Shown piece by piece: positions 33,225 through 42,345 of a stretch of DNA of 64,000 nucleotides (position 1 is its first letter; each line of letters starts with the position of its first letter). The notes beneath the pieces are model-generated. The model was not told where the DNA came from, did no database searches, and saw only the letters and a program-made list of their open reading frames with translations. This DNA comes from Bdellovibrionales bacterium CG10_big_fil_rev_8_21_14_0_10_45_34 (GTDB lineage: Bacteria > Bdellovibrionota > Bdellovibrionia > Bdellovibrionales > 1-14-0-10-45-34), in the NCBI GenBank assembly GCA_002778785.1, contig PEZS01000011.1:186001-250000 (forward strand), in the 5' to 3' direction. The position numbers were made by a program, and so were the translations under genes.

Positions 33225-34202
33225 TCAATGCTCTGAAGGACTTGCCAGAGCTCTTCTGAGCTCCTGAAATTCACTCATTGTGCGATTGATAAGCTCTTCG
33301 ATGTTCGGTAGGTCCTTAATGGCGCCCACTCCATGACCTGCCGAAAAAAACTTACTGTAAGAACCCTTCTCCCCAGTCCCAAACAGCGCTTTGGCCGCCC
33401 GATAAAGGGCCAATCCGCGCGCAAACCTGTCACTCTGTTTTAGCACAGTCTCCACTGCTCCGGACTCCACTCCAAACTTCTTAAGTTCTGGCGTTAAGAT
33501 AAAATTACCAGCAAAACCGTCCACTCGATCGGTACTAACTATATCTTCTGGTTTACCACTTAAAATTGCCTGCTTATAATCTTGCGTAGCAGGCGATTCT
33601 TTGGTGGCGATCATCCTTGTTCCCATATACACGGCATCTGCGCCCAGAACCATAGCGGCCAACATCGTTCGACCATCTACAATACTACCAGCAGCAATGA
33701 GCGGTAAGCCCACTTCTTTCTTTAAGTAAGGAATCAACGCAAACGGAGATATCGTTCCGGCGTGCCCACCCGCTCCGCCTGCAACAGCAATAAGGCCATC
33801 TGCACCTAGGTCGGCTACTTTCTTCGCATGATCCTTGCCTATGACGTCGCAAAACACTTTCGTATTTGTACCTTTCACCCTTGATAAAACATTCTTAGGG
33901 CTTCCAAGAGAGGTAATAATCAAATCAATTTCATATTTTAGGGCGAGTTCAATGTGAGCATCTTGATGACGATTGCTTTTCTGAACGATGATGTTCATGC
34001 CAATCGGCTTTCGAGTGCGCGATCGCATTCTTTTGATGGCTGCTTCTAGATTTTCTGTCGGACGGTAGTTCAACGCCGGGAAAGTGCCAATTCCGCCAGC
34101 TTCAGAAGTGGCCACAACCATTTCTTCGTTTGAAACTAAAAACATAGGCGCGGCCACAATTGGGTATTTTACAGCAAACAGTTCAGTGATTTGGGTCTTC
34201 AT
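33225..34202 (-). CDS. Nitronate monooxygenase family flavoprotein
   Basis: 325 residues, a TIM-barrel FMN enzyme. Landmarks: PIVAAPMFLVSN at the N-terminus, GGIGTFPALN, GMNIIVQKSN, GAGGHAGTISPFALIP (the FMN and nitronate loop) and PLIAAGSIVDGRTMLAAMVLGADAVYMGTRM. Related enzymes oxidise toxic nitronates; FabK-type enoyl reductases are close relatives but the IPYL...GAGGHAG pattern favours the monooxygenase group. Single gene. Confidence 0.88.
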   Translation of the reverse strand: MKTQITELFAVKYPIVAAPMFLVSNEEMVVATSEAGGIGTFPALNYRPTENLEAAIKRMRSRTRKPIGMNIIVQKSNRHQDAHIELALKYEIDLIITSLGSPKNVLSRVKGTNTKVFCDVIGKDHAKKVADLGADGLIAVAGGAGGHAGTISPFALIPYLKKEVGLPLIAAGSIVDGRTMLAAMVLGADAVYMGTRMIATKESPATQDYKQAILSGKPEDIVSTDRVDGFAGNFILTPELKKFGVESGAVETVLKQSDRFARGLALYRAAKALFGTGEKGSYSKFFSAGHGVGAIKDLPNIEELINRTMSEFQELRRALASPSEH

Positions 34203-34393
34203 ATATATAACTAGGCTAACTCAAAAGAAAAAGAGCTCCTATGAAAATCTCCTTTACTGCAAACCACTCTCAAAAGTAAAAAATGAAGCTTCCTCGACCA
34301 GTATAAAGGGCAGACAGATAACTTGACCCCTTCTTGCTCACGGACGAGCATCAATAGAGAAAAGATTTCGTTTAAGTTTTATTGAGGCAAATC

Positions 34394-34894
34394 ATGAAAC
34401 TTCCGTTTCCTTTAAACCCAGATTTTGAACAAATCAAACAAACGCTAAGACTGAATGCCTTCTCTATTTGGAAGATTCCGCTGATCTTTATCACCCAACC
34501 AAGAGTAATTGAACTGAGCGAGTCCGCTTGCAAACTAAAAATGCCTCTTAACTATTGGACAAAAAATCACTTAGGAAGCATGTACTTTGGAGCACTTTCG
34601 ATTGGGGCCGACTGTGCCGCTGGGCTGTTCGCTCTTCATATTGCTGAAAAAAGGAAGATTAAAATTTCTTTCGTATTCGCAAGCTTCATGGCCACATTTC
34701 ATAAAAGGCCCGAAGGACCCGTCGTTTTTGTATGCGAAGACTCAATTGCTATTAATAGGCTTTTCGATAAAGCAGTGCAAACCAAAGAGCGGCAAACTGA
34801 GCTCATCGAAATCAGGGCCTATTTGGAAGGCCAAGAGAATAAAGAACCAGTTGCTTCATTTAGTTTAGGATTATCAATCAAGGTTAAAAATTAA
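34394..34894 (+). CDS. DUF4442 hot-dog fold thioesterase-like protein
   Basis: About 166 residues. The ATG at 34394 is preferred over the in-frame TTG at 34382 because GAGG lies 7 nt upstream of it. The NHLGSMYFGALSIGADCAAGLFAL stretch is the hot-dog helix of DUF4442/PaaI-like proteins, which act as acyl-CoA thioesterases. The catalytic residue is not obvious. Divergent from the nitronate monooxygenase gene, converging on the gene ending at 34965. Confidence 0.82.
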   Translation: MKLPFPLNPDFEQIKQTLRLNAFSIWKIPLIFITQPRVIELSESACKLKMPLNYWTKNHLGSMYFGALSIGADCAAGLFALHIAEKRKIKISFVFASFMATFHKRPEGPVVFVCEDSIAINRLFDKAVQTKERQTELIEIRAYLEGQENKEPVASFSLGLSIKVKN

Positions 34895-34964
34895 GGTTTC
34901 ACCTAAAAACATTAAATCGACCGATCTAACTGGCGATCGCTTTGCATTTTTTCAAATACAGCGC

Positions 34965-35882
34965 TCATCGTAAGAAAAAGGTCATTCGTCCCAGAATTGA
35001 AGACTCTCTTACGGCTTCGCAATCAAGTTGTAACTTCTCGTCACGAAAATTATTGTCGACTCCTAGGTCTTTGTACCACTTACCGCGGCAGTTCATCTTA
35101 AATCGAATAGCAAGCTTGGGAAGACTGTTATGTTCGAAAAATCCAAGTAGCTCCGATGAGTTGTTGTTATAGTCTTTTTTGAAAATAGCTAACTCTGTGG
35201 GCACATAATTTTCGTAAAAAAGTTGATCCGCACCTTTTCGTTGAATGTTCGAATCCGCACCGTCGTCTATGTTTCTCAAGATTGCTACTCGCATGTGTGC
35301 CACATAATCAGAGACTTCTGCGCAGTGACCGCTCAGTCTTAACCCTTCCCAGTGTTTTCGAATTGGGTTTTTAAAGTAGACAGCACCTAACTCTGTGTTT
35401 TGGGTGACAATCAAAGAGGTATCGCTTAACAACCTTCCTGTAGGAACATCTTCTTTAAATGCTACGCTCAACCAGTTCTGCCTATCGCCGGATAACTTAA
35501 TCTCGTCGGGCGACATAGTTACGGGATTTTCACCCCCTAGTGTCTCATTTGTTGAACCCAAATATGCTCTCATATCTCGCCAGTTGTGACAGGCAAGTTT
35601 ATTATTAGCTCCACTAAGCCCCATCTTATACAACTCATCGCTCTTCAAATGGCTTAAGTCGAAGTCCATCGACTCTGGAACAAATTTTCGTTTTGTAATA
35701 TCCACCCAAATAGAATTCGAACCATGAATCGAATATCCATTTGCGACCCTTCCTTGTCTTGTCTGCTGAGCTTCTATCGGATGGAACTTAAGATAAAGCT
35801 CACTTGCGAGCGAGATCTGCGCGGCGAACACGGTACAGAATAAGGCAATCATCGTTTTAAAAGTTTTCGCAAATAATGCCAT
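34965..35882 (-). CDS. Secreted protein of unknown function
   Basis: 305 residues with a signal peptide (MIALFCTVFAAQISLA, cleaved near 26). The mature part is polar with a few Cys (LACHNW, SGHCAEV, MNCRGKW, LDCEAV). No family is recognised. It is a lone gene; the terminal residues end LGRMTFFLR. Confidence 0.65.
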   Translation of the reverse strand: MALFAKTFKTMIALFCTVFAAQISLASELYLKFHPIEAQQTRQGRVANGYSIHGSNSIWVDITKRKFVPESMDFDLSHLKSDELYKMGLSGANNKLACHNWRDMRAYLGSTNETLGGENPVTMSPDEIKLSGDRQNWLSVAFKEDVPTGRLLSDTSLIVTQNTELGAVYFKNPIRKHWEGLRLSGHCAEVSDYVAHMRVAILRNIDDGADSNIQRKGADQLFYENYVPTELAIFKKDYNNNSSELLGFFEHNSLPKLAIRFKMNCRGKWYKDLGVDNNFRDEKLQLDCEAVRESSILGRMTFFLR

Positions 35883-36048
35883 TTTTTTACCTATCCTCTG
35901 GTTTATATGTAGTATCTAATTCGTCCGCCGAAACTTCGCGAGCCACAAAACCACCTCGCACGGTTCCTTTGAAGCCCTGACAAATATTGAAGTTGAGTAA
36001 GGATTATACTCCGAATTCACCAACATGAGTGACTGAAAAGATTGCATT

Positions 36049-36134
36049 TTCGAGGGCCCAAATTTGACTCCGAGCTATCGTGTGCCCGCTGCAAGTCGCC
36101 ACCTGATCGACTTGCATGTGTGACGACCCTCGAA
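36049..36134. other. Nested inverted repeats, possible structured RNA
   Basis: In a 299-bp gap between two minus-strand genes, TTCGAGGG (36049-36056) can pair with CCCTCGAA (36127-36134). Inside this, TGCAAGTCG (36090-36098) can pair with CGACTTGCA (36108-36116) over a 9-nt loop. The two-level symmetry suggests a structured transcript or a large operator. No coding frame crosses it convincingly. Confidence 0.4.
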
Positions 36135-36181
36135 GGTTCGGAGAGCCTCGCATTTAAACTAACTCGTAATTTAGAAAAAGC

Positions 36182-37162
36182 TTATTCCAGTTTGGGGGCG
36201 AAGTATTTTTCGTAAACGTCATGATCGAGCTCGCGCAGCTCTTGAAGTGAGGGTTTCTCGGGCTTCTCAGGGGCCTTATCGAGCAGATTTGCGACCACAG
36301 CAGATTGAATTTCATCTAGAGTTTTGGCACCTTTGGCCTTCTCTGCCAACTTCGGATCGTAGCGTTTGATGTCGGCAATGGTGACCGCCTTGGCCTTAGC
36401 ATCGAGTTGCTCAATTTCCTTTTTCACTTCTGGTGAGACTTTTTGACTCTTCTGAGCCTCTAGCCCTAAAATAAAGGTTTCTAGTTGAATCTTGAGAAGC
36501 TCCTGCTTAGAACTTTTATCAATTTTTAGCGTCGGCTCCTTATGGATTCCTGGTTTGATGGCAGCTTTATAAGAAGACTCCACGATGATTGGGGGAGCTG
36601 AGTCGCTAGAGCTTAGTGGTTTTACTTCCACTTGCCCCCTCATCACGGCCACGTCGGTTTCATCAGCATTGGGTCTATAATGTATAAAGAAATCTGTCCC
36701 TCTCACACCCGAAACAACGCTTTTGGTTTTAACCTTTAGACCCTTCATCGGACCCTGAGGATTTACGACACTTCGTATCTGACCGTAGATAAGATTCATA
36801 ATCATTGTCTTAGCATCCTTTGAACCACTGCTACTTTCCCAGTTGATAGAAAAGGCCGAATTGGTGCCGACGGTCATTTGATCTCCAGTCGGGAAAATAA
36901 TTCTGACATGGCCGTCTGTGCCGGTGCTCACAACATCGCCCAAGAAAACTTTCAGCCCTGCTTTTGCCTTTTTCATTTGGTAAAACTGTTCTTCGAACTT
37001 CACGTGGGGCCCAGACCCAACCTTCGTCTGGCTTGGGTTTGAGTAAATTTCTACACGCCCTCTCGATGCGACTACGACCCCGTTGCCGGCGGCAAAGGCA
37101 AATAACGGAAGTATCAACACTCCTGACAACATCAGAAACATATGCTTAAGCGTAGACAACAT
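36182..37162 (-). CDS. Secreted FecR-domain protein
   Basis: 326 residues: a signal peptide (MFLMLSGVLILPLFAFAA), a FecR domain at about 27-175 (GRVEIY, FLGDVVSTGTDGHVRIIFPTGDQMTVG, IMNLIYGQIRSVV, VKTKSVVSGVRGTDFFI) and a charged helical C-terminus. This domain occurs in periplasmic beta-sandwich proteins and adhesins. The C-terminal EKPEKPSLQELREL region may be disordered. It is the first of a divergent pair with the gene at 37233; the two starts are 70 bp apart. Confidence 0.85.
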   Translation of the reverse strand: MLSTLKHMFLMLSGVLILPLFAFAAGNGVVVASRGRVEIYSNPSQTKVGSGPHVKFEEQFYQMKKAKAGLKVFLGDVVSTGTDGHVRIIFPTGDQMTVGTNSAFSINWESSSGSKDAKTMIMNLIYGQIRSVVNPQGPMKGLKVKTKSVVSGVRGTDFFIHYRPNADETDVAVMRGQVEVKPLSSSDSAPPIIVESSYKAAIKPGIHKEPTLKIDKSSKQELLKIQLETFILGLEAQKSQKVSPEVKKEIEQLDAKAKAVTIADIKRYDPKLAEKAKGAKTLDEIQSAVVANLLDKAPEKPEKPSLQELRELDHDVYEKYFAPKLE

Positions 37163-37232
37163 AGTACAGATCTCCCTATTCTGTTTTTGATAGATTTTCT
37201 TATTGCAACACTAAACGGAGCGCGAACCAAAC

Positions 37233-38021
37233 ATGTATTTGAAGAATATTTTTATCAAAAATATCTTATCAGCATTGATCGCTCTACTGCTTATTATAGT
37301 TGGAGATCCTGCTGAAGCACTTGCTCAGGCCGCAAGCGAGAAACCTACAGAGCCCAAAGACGCTTTATTGTACCCAGAGCTGAATGTAAACCCATCGGCC
37401 AGCGATCGCTTGCTACGAGCCGCAAAAGACGAGCAATCGAATCGATGGATCACTCACTGGCCCATCCAGGTTTCTGCATTGGCTACGCTGTATTCTGGAT
37501 TAACCATAGGTCAGCACCCGAAGAAGGCCACCGAAACAGACAGAGAAACGAGCGAGTGGGCAAAGAATGTCGCCTACGGTGTTGGAGGGGGCTGGATTTT
37601 AGCAACGATCGTTCTCAGTGCTGCACATCAGCCCTATCTCGAAGGCTATAACGAAGTGAAGAGGCTTTCTGAAAAGACAATGTCAGAAAAATTAACCAAG
37701 GAGCGAATTGCTGAAGAACACTTACGAAAACCAGCTGAGCTTGGCCATAAAATTATGTACATCAGTATCGCTACTAACCTCGGAGCTTCACTCTTTGCCG
37801 CGTCCGCCGGGGAGCGTCCAGCAGAGATTATGGGCATTGTTTCTGCTGTTCTATCTTTGACTCCATTGATTTTTCGGTCGAACTGGATCGAGGAATACGA
37901 CACGCATTTAGATTATAAAAAGAAGATTTACGGCCCCGTAGCTTACTTCGGATTTATTCCTTCTTTTGATTCGCAGGGAGTCGATTTGGCACCTTCGACA
38001 AATCTTTCTTGGCGCTTTTAG
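37233..38021 (+). CDS. Membrane protein of unknown function
   Basis: 262 residues. The N-terminal segment (ILSALIALLLIIVG) is a signal or anchor. Further hydrophobic segments are near 80-95 (IQVSALATLYSGLTIG), 112-130 (VAYGVGGGWILATIVLSAA), 170-187 (IMYISIATNLGASLFAA) and 195-210. The C-terminus ends WRF. No family is recognised. The last 68 nt overlap the end of the convergent gene on the minus strand. Confidence 0.65.
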   Translation: MYLKNIFIKNILSALIALLLIIVGDPAEALAQAASEKPTEPKDALLYPELNVNPSASDRLLRAAKDEQSNRWITHWPIQVSALATLYSGLTIGQHPKKATETDRETSEWAKNVAYGVGGGWILATIVLSAAHQPYLEGYNEVKRLSEKTMSEKLTKERIAEEHLRKPAELGHKIMYISIATNLGASLFAASAGERPAEIMGIVSAVLSLTPLIFRSNWIEEYDTHLDYKKKIYGPVAYFGFIPSFDSQGVDLAPSTNLSWRF

Positions 38022-39066
38022 TAGTTTGCCTCGGAGTTTTTTGGGCTAAACTATTAGTCCCTTCGACTTTTGGATTCTTCAGTCTCATTTCAGAATCTTG
38101 CGCGGCTTGGGTCGTGCCGCCTACAGACGCATCATCATTCTTAGCAGGGTTTTTTAAAGCGGTTTTAATTTTAGATTGAATTGACTTAGCAGATTCGTCA
38201 GCTCGTTTTGCTAAACTAATCTGTTCAGGGTTTGTAAGTCCTGCCAGTTTTAGCCCCATGTTTACGGCTGTTTCTTTAGTTCCAGCAAGCCCATCTTGCT
38301 TGAGAGCATAGACATAGGCGGTGCGAAAATTCTCCTCGGCATCTGGGTGATAGCTAAGAACCTCGTGAGTTAAAGTAAGAGATTTAGCGAGTGTAAAACC
38401 AGCTTCTTGGTGATCGATAAGAAAGTGAAATAGTCTTTCAAATGAGCCAAAAACATCCCGCTGGAACTTTTCAGCCACGGCCAACCACTTGGACGACCAT
38501 TCAGCACACTGGGGCTTCGAATATTCGACCTCGCCAGAATCTAAGCAAAAAGCAACGAACTGGTTGTAAGTGGCAGAAATGACTTCCGGTGGCGCTGCGG
38601 TATCAAGGCTCCACCTTTGCGCAAGCCTGAGAGATGTCCACAAATCCAAATCGAGTCTTTCTTTTGAATAGGCATTTTCAAACAAAGTCACAAACGAGTG
38701 TAAGTAGCCATCACTCTTTTGACTCAATTTCACCGCGAGCGGAATGGAATTAGCTGGAGTGACTCCGACTTTAGCCATCATTTCAAAAGCGCGTACAAAG
38801 CGAGCCGCTGCACCTGTGCACCCCTCAGCAACCTGCAAGGCTATATTTTGCGATGAGGCATCTAAGAGTGGAGTTTGATCCCAAGAGCGCAAGAACTCGA
38901 GCGTTGTGACGAACTCTTTGCTAGAGCTGCACCCTTGCCCGCTTAAGACTTTCCAATCTGGATTTTTTTGAGGTGCAGGGTCGGTTACGTTCACCTCTGA
39001 ATGTGCACAAAATGGTAACAAGACAGCGAGCAGCAAAAAATACGGTAAACTTTTGTTTTGAATCAT
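37954..39066 (-). CDS. Secreted helical protein of unknown function
   Basis: 370 residues with a signal peptide (YFLLLAVLLPFCAHSEV). The central part is helical with alternating hydrophobic patches and a few Cys; the C-terminal 80 residues are Lys/Gln/Ala-rich and probably disordered. No family recognised. It overlaps the 3' end of the plus-strand gene by 68 nt, so the two ends are mutually antisense. Confidence 0.65.
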   Translation of the reverse strand: MIQNKSLPYFLLLAVLLPFCAHSEVNVTDPAPQKNPDWKVLSGQGCSSSKEFVTTLEFLRSWDQTPLLDASSQNIALQVAEGCTGAAARFVRAFEMMAKVGVTPANSIPLAVKLSQKSDGYLHSFVTLFENAYSKERLDLDLWTSLRLAQRWSLDTAAPPEVISATYNQFVAFCLDSGEVEYSKPQCAEWSSKWLAVAEKFQRDVFGSFERLFHFLIDHQEAGFTLAKSLTLTHEVLSYHPDAEENFRTAYVYALKQDGLAGTKETAVNMGLKLAGLTNPEQISLAKRADESAKSIQSKIKTALKNPAKNDDASVGGTTQAAQDSEMRLKNPKVEGTNSLAQKTPRQTTKSAKKDLSKVPNRLPANQKKE

Positions 39067-39134
39067 TATGAGATTTATCGGAGATTTAGTGTCGGCAGAT
39101 AAGCCTTCTTTCAGTCAAAAGTTGGGGCACCGTA

Positions 39135-42100
39135 ATGAATCCTGTAATTGATCCTGTTGATGATCCTATTAATGGTCCTGTTGCTGATACAGCAATCGAC
39201 TTTTTTGTTGAACCAGCAATCGACCTTGTTGTTGATTTAGTAATTGATCCCGTTGACGAGCCAGTTACCCGTCCACTGTTAAAAAGTCCTTGCTTGGTCT
39301 CGTTACGCCGTCACGTCCCCGTTTATTTAGCTCGCTCTGTGAAGTGCTTTCGCAAATCTGCCAACCTGCTCTTGTGTATTACGCTTCTGGTCTGTTTTTA
39401 CTCGCTCAGGGCTCGAACCCAGGTTTCCCTGACAGACCAAAGTCCGGCTTCAATAGACTGGAAGTTTATCGAGACGGATTCGGTAAAGATTGTGTATCCA
39501 TCACGTTTAAGAAAAAAGGCTGCGCAGATTGCCGAACTTATCGGTCATTATTCTCAGTATGTGGGCCGATCTTACGATCAGCAGAAACCACGCAAGTTCA
39601 CACTTATATTGCGACCCGAGATGGCCTCGCCAAACGGATTCGTCACGCGGTCGCCGTTTAGGTCGGAGTGGTATTCATCTACCACTATAAACCCATTTAT
39701 CGGAGGCTTAGACTGGTACCAGGCGCTATCTATTCATGAGTATCGCCATGTTGTTCAGCTCGATTATTTTGATCAAGGCCTCGCCTCTACATTGAACTAT
39801 CTATTTGGTGATACTGGTCTCGATCTTGCGCAAGTCTTCGCACTTCAGCCCTGGTTCCACGAAGGAGACGCCGTTTGGGCGGAGACCAAGTACAGCGATG
39901 CAGGTCGTGGCCGATCGCCGCGTTTTTTGGCAAGGCTGAAAGCATTGATGCTGGCCGGAGAGACTCCCTCTTACGATCAGTTTATCAGTGGTACCTATAG
40001 CAATGAACTCGTTAATCACTATGTTTTTGGCTACATTCTAGTTTCTCAGGGATACAAAAAGTTTGGTGCCGATTTTTGGAAGAGTGTACTCGAGAGAAGC
40101 GCAGACTTTCCGTACCCTACCCGCATCACGCAGGCTTTTGAGCGGGTTTCTGGCCAAGACTTTTTTGATTTCTACGAAGAAACGTTTAACGATCTCAAAC
40201 AAGTATGGTCAAAAGATCGCTTTAGCAATCTTGAGCCAACTGAATTCTCTGAAAAAATGAACCCTCAGTACGCTGGGGGGAGTTTGTATTTTGTAGAAAA
40301 AGATCTAAATTCATTTTCTGCTATCTTTCGCATGACGAAAAAAGGCAAAGAAAAAATTCGTGATATTCCCTACTCCGATATGTTTTCACGTTTAGACTTT
40401 CGGGGCAGCCACGCCATCTTCGTGGAGCAGCTTCCACATTGGAGATACGGGTTTAAGAGTTTTTCTGATCTCGTGCTTGTCGACTTAAAAGAGAGATCTC
40501 TCAAATATATCACATCGGGCGAACGACTTTACAATCCTCACTTCAACATATCGGGCGATAGGATTGTCGCGAGCGAATTTTTTGACGAGGCTCATTCGAA
40601 AATTCAGGAGTTTGAAATTTCTGGCGAGCGCGCAAGAGCGCTTGCCATACCTGGGCTCGATCTTATTGAAGCTGTTCCCACTTCAGAAAACAGAGTTGTT
40701 GTGATTGCTGTCGACCGCTGGGGTTTCAAATCGATCATTCTTGCTGAGTTTGGGAATCAAAACTTTCGCACGCTTATACCAAAGACGAGGAACAATATTT
40801 TTTGGCTCCAACATAGTGCCGGTGCGGTTCTTTTTGAAGCTCAGTACAAGGGATACAGCGAGGTATTTAAACTCGACATAAAATCGAATACGGTTTTTAG
40901 ATGCACCCACAGTAAAATTGCCTCATATGCGCCGGCCTTTGCGAACAATTCTTTTGTTTTCTCGGAGCAAACACCCTATGGCTCTCGGCTAAAAAAACGC
41001 CCTCTTGCCGATTGCAAAAAAATCGAGCTTGGTGATCTTACAGACTACAATTACCTTAGCGATCAACCTAGCGACAATTATAACAATTTTGAAACCAACC
41101 GAAGCTATGACCTTGTCAATTTTTCGCAAAATACGCTAGAGACCCAGAACAAAGAAAACAGTAAGAATTCTGATTTCGAAAAATCTGCCGATACCACAAC
41201 CCAGTTTAACGAGGGAGACTACGGTAGCTTTGACTCAAGAGCCTTCATCCCGCATTCATGGGGATTTTTTGTTGGCAATGGCTTTGGCCTTAGCTTACTG
41301 ACTGACAATTACCTAGGTGATTTTGGCTCTGAGATTGCCCTTGGATCAAGCGCCGAAGAAAATCAGCCTTTTGCTTCAGCTAAGTTTAACTTCAAGAAGT
41401 ATTGGCCCATATTCTCTCTCGTCGGCGAAGCACGTAAGCGCTCAACCGATGAGATGAGATCTGAGGCCGAGGTCTCATGGCGCGAATTCTACTATGGTTT
41501 AGATATAACTTTGCCCTATGTTTTTCAAAATCATCTCTATAGCGGCGAGTTTGAGCTGAACTACTCTATCGGAGAAACATTAACTGACGAGTTGAGTTTA
41601 AGTGGCTTATCTTTAGGCAGTCGATCTGATACCAAGTATTTACGCCAAACCATAGGTGGCGCATTTTCTTATGCAAAGTCACTCACACCGAGGTCTTTGA
41701 TTTCTCCTCTGAGTCTTGAAGCCTCAATGACTTATGAAGATGTACAAGCTCAACAACTCGAGCTGGGGAGGCCCGGCAGTTACAGAATTTTCGGTAAAAA
41801 AACGATCACATTGCCTGGCCCTTTTCTGAACGACGGATTTAAAATGGAATTCTCGGGGCAAAAGACAAGAGAGGGCGCGGGCAACTACCAGTTCTTGCCT
41901 CCGCAATTAAATCCTTTGAGCTACGTTCTGTCGCGGGGATACACTTATCAAGAAAACGAACAGTTCGTTAAAGCTAGCGGTAACTACGTCTTTTCGCTCT
42001 GGTATCCTGACATCAACTTAGGAGCCTGGTTTTACACGAACCGGATTTTTATGAATTTGTATTACGATCACACACAACTGAAGGCACTTCTTAAAAATTC

Positions 42101-42251
42101 TACGTTAAACAGCGCCGGCGGCGAACTCGAGTTTGAATCAAAAATCCTGCGTTTTCTGCCCATTAATCTGGGAATCCGCTATATTCATCGCTTCGAAGAC
42201 TCCGCAGAAGGTGGCGAGATGTATTTGGCCACGCAAATCGACCTCGACTAA
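39135..42251 (+). CDS. HEYRH metalloprotease with beta-propeller and C-terminal barrel
   Basis: 1038 residues as read from ATG 39135. The first ~50 residues repeat VIDP/VDDP/INGP/VADT tetrapeptides; the membrane signal comes only at about 74-92 (NLLLCITLLVCFYSL). The real start may therefore be the GTG at 39339 (Val69). A gluzincin-like domain follows with HEYRH at 201-205 and the third ligand in WFHEGDAVWAE (Glu243). Residues about 360-640 have propeller-like repeats, and the C-terminal ~350 residues have alternating strands like an outer-membrane barrel. The combined architecture suggests a surface-anchored protease. No close family name is known to me, and no neighbours explain it. Confidence 0.7.
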   Translation: MNPVIDPVDDPINGPVADTAIDFFVEPAIDLVVDLVIDPVDEPVTRPLLKSPCLVSLRRHVPVYLARSVKCFRKSANLLLCITLLVCFYSLRARTQVSLTDQSPASIDWKFIETDSVKIVYPSRLRKKAAQIAELIGHYSQYVGRSYDQQKPRKFTLILRPEMASPNGFVTRSPFRSEWYSSTTINPFIGGLDWYQALSIHEYRHVVQLDYFDQGLASTLNYLFGDTGLDLAQVFALQPWFHEGDAVWAETKYSDAGRGRSPRFLARLKALMLAGETPSYDQFISGTYSNELVNHYVFGYILVSQGYKKFGADFWKSVLERSADFPYPTRITQAFERVSGQDFFDFYEETFNDLKQVWSKDRFSNLEPTEFSEKMNPQYAGGSLYFVEKDLNSFSAIFRMTKKGKEKIRDIPYSDMFSRLDFRGSHAIFVEQLPHWRYGFKSFSDLVLVDLKERSLKYITSGERLYNPHFNISGDRIVASEFFDEAHSKIQEFEISGERARALAIPGLDLIEAVPTSENRVVVIAVDRWGFKSIILAEFGNQNFRTLIPKTRNNIFWLQHSAGAVLFEAQYKGYSEVFKLDIKSNTVFRCTHSKIASYAPAFANNSFVFSEQTPYGSRLKKRPLADCKKIELGDLTDYNYLSDQPSDNYNNFETNRSYDLVNFSQNTLETQNKENSKNSDFEKSADTTTQFNEGDYGSFDSRAFIPHSWGFFVGNGFGLSLLTDNYLGDFGSEIALGSSAEENQPFASAKFNFKKYWPIFSLVGEARKRSTDEMRSEAEVSWREFYYGLDITLPYVFQNHLYSGEFELNYSIGETLTDELSLSGLSLGSRSDTKYLRQTIGGAFSYAKSLTPRSLISPLSLEASMTYEDVQAQQLELGRPGSYRIFGKKTITLPGPFLNDGFKMEFSGQKTREGAGNYQFLPPQLNPLSYVLSRGYTYQENEQFVKASGNYVFSLWYPDINLGAWFYTNRIFMNLYYDHTQLKALLKNSTLNSAGGELEFESKILRFLPINLGIRYIHRFEDSAEGGEMYLATQIDLD
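39144..39191. repeat. 12-bp imperfect tandem repeat encoding a tetrapeptide repeat
   Basis: Four units of 12 bp start at 39144, 39156, 39168 and 39180 (GTAATTGATCCT, GTTGATGATCCT, ATTAATGGTCCT, GTTGCTGATACA). They encode V-I-D-P, V-D-D-P, I-N-G-P and V-A-D-T. Related peptides continue more loosely until 39270. Slippage-prone low-complexity DNA at the start of a long ORF. Confidence 0.75.
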
Positions 42252-42304
42252 ACGTGCCTAGCTACTGAATTTCTCTCACTTAAACACACAATTGTTGGAA
42301 CTCG

Positions 42305-42339
42305 CCGAGATCTCGGCCAGCTGGCCACTTTAGCGCTAA
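42305..42339. repeat. Three adjacent perfect palindromes
   Basis: CCGAGATCTCGG (42305-42316), GGCCAGCTGGCC (42315-42326, sharing GG with the first) and TTAGCGCTAA (42330-42339) lie side by side in the gap between the convergent protease and tadA genes. They have no loops, so they are poor terminators. They may be protein-binding sites or chance. Confidence 0.6.
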
Positions 42340-42345
42340 GAATTT

